Under the pieces are notes generated by a model, which saw only the letters and a program-made list of their open reading frames with translations, was not told where the DNA came from and made no database searches. From Fimbriimonadia bacterium (lineage in GTDB: Bacteria > Armatimonadota > Fimbriimonadia > Fimbriimonadales > Fimbriimonadaceae), in contig JALGXY010000006.1 in assembly GCA_029824495.1 (NCBI GenBank), forward strand, positions 1-5,748: a stretch of DNA of 5,748 nucleotides. Direction: 5' to 3'. Shown here piece by piece: positions 4,602 through 5,748 of the stretch; the first letter of the stretch is position 1, and each line of letters starts with the position of its first letter. The position numbers and the translations under genes were made by a program.

Positions 4602-5748
4602 TCATGGGCAGCGATATGGACAATGCTCGGTCGTGCCGATGCCCTCGTGATCCTCAGCCGCAGCTGGTCTGTCATGACGGGCGGGAATTGAATCAGCCGC
4701 GATGATCTGATTCGGTCGCCGCTAAAAACTTCGATCCAAGACCCATCCACCAGAGCTTCTAGGACAAAGCTCTCTACGGCATATCCCGCATCTCCCGGCT
4801 GCTCTCTGATCCGGACCTTGTGGATCGCAGCCGCCTCCGAAAGCTTGAGAGTGAGCGCTGCTTGCGGGCTGTCAGCAGACCAGAAAGTTGCAGGATTCCC
4901 ATCGACTGCGAGCTCAGCTCCGTGGTCTGCAAGCGCGCTGCTCGCAGACGCCTCTGCACCGCTGAGCAGGTTCTTCGGAATCGGCCTGCCCGGAGCTGCC
5001 CCCAGCCGCGCTGCCGCCTCACGCATTCTGACGACGTTCTGCTCATCCATCAACCCCTGCCGGTTCGGCGGAGAATTCAGGATCAGCACGTTGTCCTGTG
5101 CGGTTGACCGCTCATAGAGCCTCTCCAGCTCACTTACGCTCATCAGGCCTTTGTCGTACGGATGCCAGAACCAGTGGGTGTTGAGCGTGATGGTGGACTC
5201 GAACGGCAGGTAGTAGAGCTCTTTATCTGGGCCAGAGTAGAGCTTCGGGTCAGGAAACTCCGGCAGCATCGGGTCGCCCAGGCGGAAGTCGCTGGGGAAG
5301 TACCGGATCGGCAGACCCTTATTGTAGTCGGCTGGTCGAACCGGATGGTGATCTGGGTTCTCGTGCAGCCCGATCGACCAGTTGACGCCAACCAGGCAGT
5401 CTGGCTGCAGAGACTTGACCAGCTTGTAGACCTCCGGGATGTGCCACTGCTCTCGAGCCAACACCCAGCCGCCATCGAGCCATAGCTCGCATATATCGCC
5501 ATAGTTAGTCAGCAGCTCCGTGATCTGCCCGCTCATATACTCGAGATAGTCGCGGCTGTCCTGGTCGCTGTACGTGATGCTCGAGGCATTGCGCATGATG
5601 CCGTCACGCCAGTTTCTGTCCCAAAGAGAATAGTAGAGTCCCAGCTCAATGCCGTACTTCCTGCAGCTCTCGGCCATGGCTTTGATGACATCAGTTTTGA
5701 CCGGACTGGAGGCGACGTCATATTGGGTCGCGGGGCTGTCCCACAGGC
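4586..5748 (-). CDS. Alpha-L-fucosidase (GH29) with C-terminal F5/8C domain, N-terminus beyond window
   Basis: The minus frame is open to the right edge, giving 386 residues. The ATG at 5677 is internal, because LWDSPATQYDV, the segment after the GH29 HHDGF motif, is encoded upstream of it. Numbering from the edge, GLYYSLWDRNW (about 36-46) is a barrel strand, and ELWLDGGW holds the likely nucleophile Asp at residue 91 (5476-5474). WHIPEVYKLVKSLQPD follows at about 101-116. IRYFPSDFRLGDP, YLPFESTITLNTHWFW and NVLILNSPPNRQG are later catalytic-domain blocks, with the domain ending near residue 248. From about 258 to 383 a discoidin-type (F5/8C, CBM32-like) beta-sandwich includes AVDGNPATFWSAD. 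It probably binds terminal sugars. The architecture differs from the other fucosidase in the window and looks closer to the 1,3/1,4-linkage GH29-B type, which is a tentative call. The start and any signal peptide are outside. Confidence 0.93.
   Translation of the reverse strand, partial: LWDSPATQYDVASSPVKTDVIKAMAESCRKYGIELGLYYSLWDRNWRDGIMRNASSITYSDQDSRDYLEYMSGQITELLTNYGDICELWLDGGWVLAREQWHIPEVYKLVKSLQPDCLVGVNWSIGLHENPDHHPVRPADYNKGLPIRYFPSDFRLGDPMLPEFPDPKLYSGPDKELYYLPFESTITLNTHWFWHPYDKGLMSVSELERLYERSTAQDNVLILNSPPNRQGLMDEQNVVRMREAAARLGAAPGRPIPKNLLSGAEASASSALADHGAELAVDGNPATFWSADSPQAALTLKLSEAAAIHKVRIREQPGDAGYAVESFVLEALVDGSWIEVFSGDRIRSSRLIQFPPVMTDQLRLRITRASARPSIVHIAAHEADKS

Noticed and set aside
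4818..5117. Plus-strand open frames (about 95-99 residues) opposite the second fucosidase
   Set aside because: They lie inside the F5/8C and catalytic coding sequence on the other strand and have Arg/Ser/Ala shadow-frame composition.

Overview
This window looks like part of a polysaccharide-degradation locus from a marine or brackish heterotroph, most likely a member of the PVC group (Planctomycetota, perhaps Phycisphaerae). That assignment is an inference. It rests on the gene mix (two GH29 alpha-L-fucosidases and a BNR_4 / ulvan-lyase-like beta-propeller), weak or absent Shine-Dalgarno sequences, moderately high GC and long intergenic spacers. No taxonomic marker other than one tRNA is present.

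Layout: (1) bases 1-68 hold the last 21 codons of a + strand gene whose tail resembles a sulfatase C-terminus. (2) 157-1377 (+) encodes an exported, very basic repeat protein of 406 residues. It has a signal peptide, four copies of a helical 'G-(R/E)-(I/M)-T-x-x-Q/E' unit and a C-terminal Gly/His/Met-rich tandem repeat ending in a Cys-x-x-Cys. A stem-loop terminator follows it. (3) 1527-3101 (+) encodes an exported GH29 alpha-L-fucosidase. (4) 3105-3179 (-) is a tRNA-Gly(CCC) with an encoded CCA end, lying opposite in direction to both flanking enzyme genes and ending 3 bp from the fucosidase stop codon. (5) 3236-4567 (+) encodes an exported BNR_4 beta-propeller. Its His/His/Tyr/Arg residues show the spacing I remember for the PL25/PL24 ulvan lyase active site. 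(6) 4562-4601 is an 18-bp perfect hairpin containing the stop codons of both converging genes. (7) 4586 to the right edge (-) is a second GH29 alpha-L-fucosidase of a different type, with a C-terminal F5/8C (CBM32-like) domain. Its reading frame is open to the window edge, so its start lies outside.

How they may work together (inference): the lyase-like propeller would cleave a uronate-containing chain, the two fucosidases would remove alpha-L-fucose from different linkages or products, and a sulfatase, if the left-edge tail is one, would remove sulfate esters. This would suit a sulfated, fucose-containing algal or microbial polysaccharide. The 406-residue protein has no evident role in that pathway. 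It reads better as an envelope metal-binding or stress protein with LTxxQ-like repeats, and it is the least explained object in the window.
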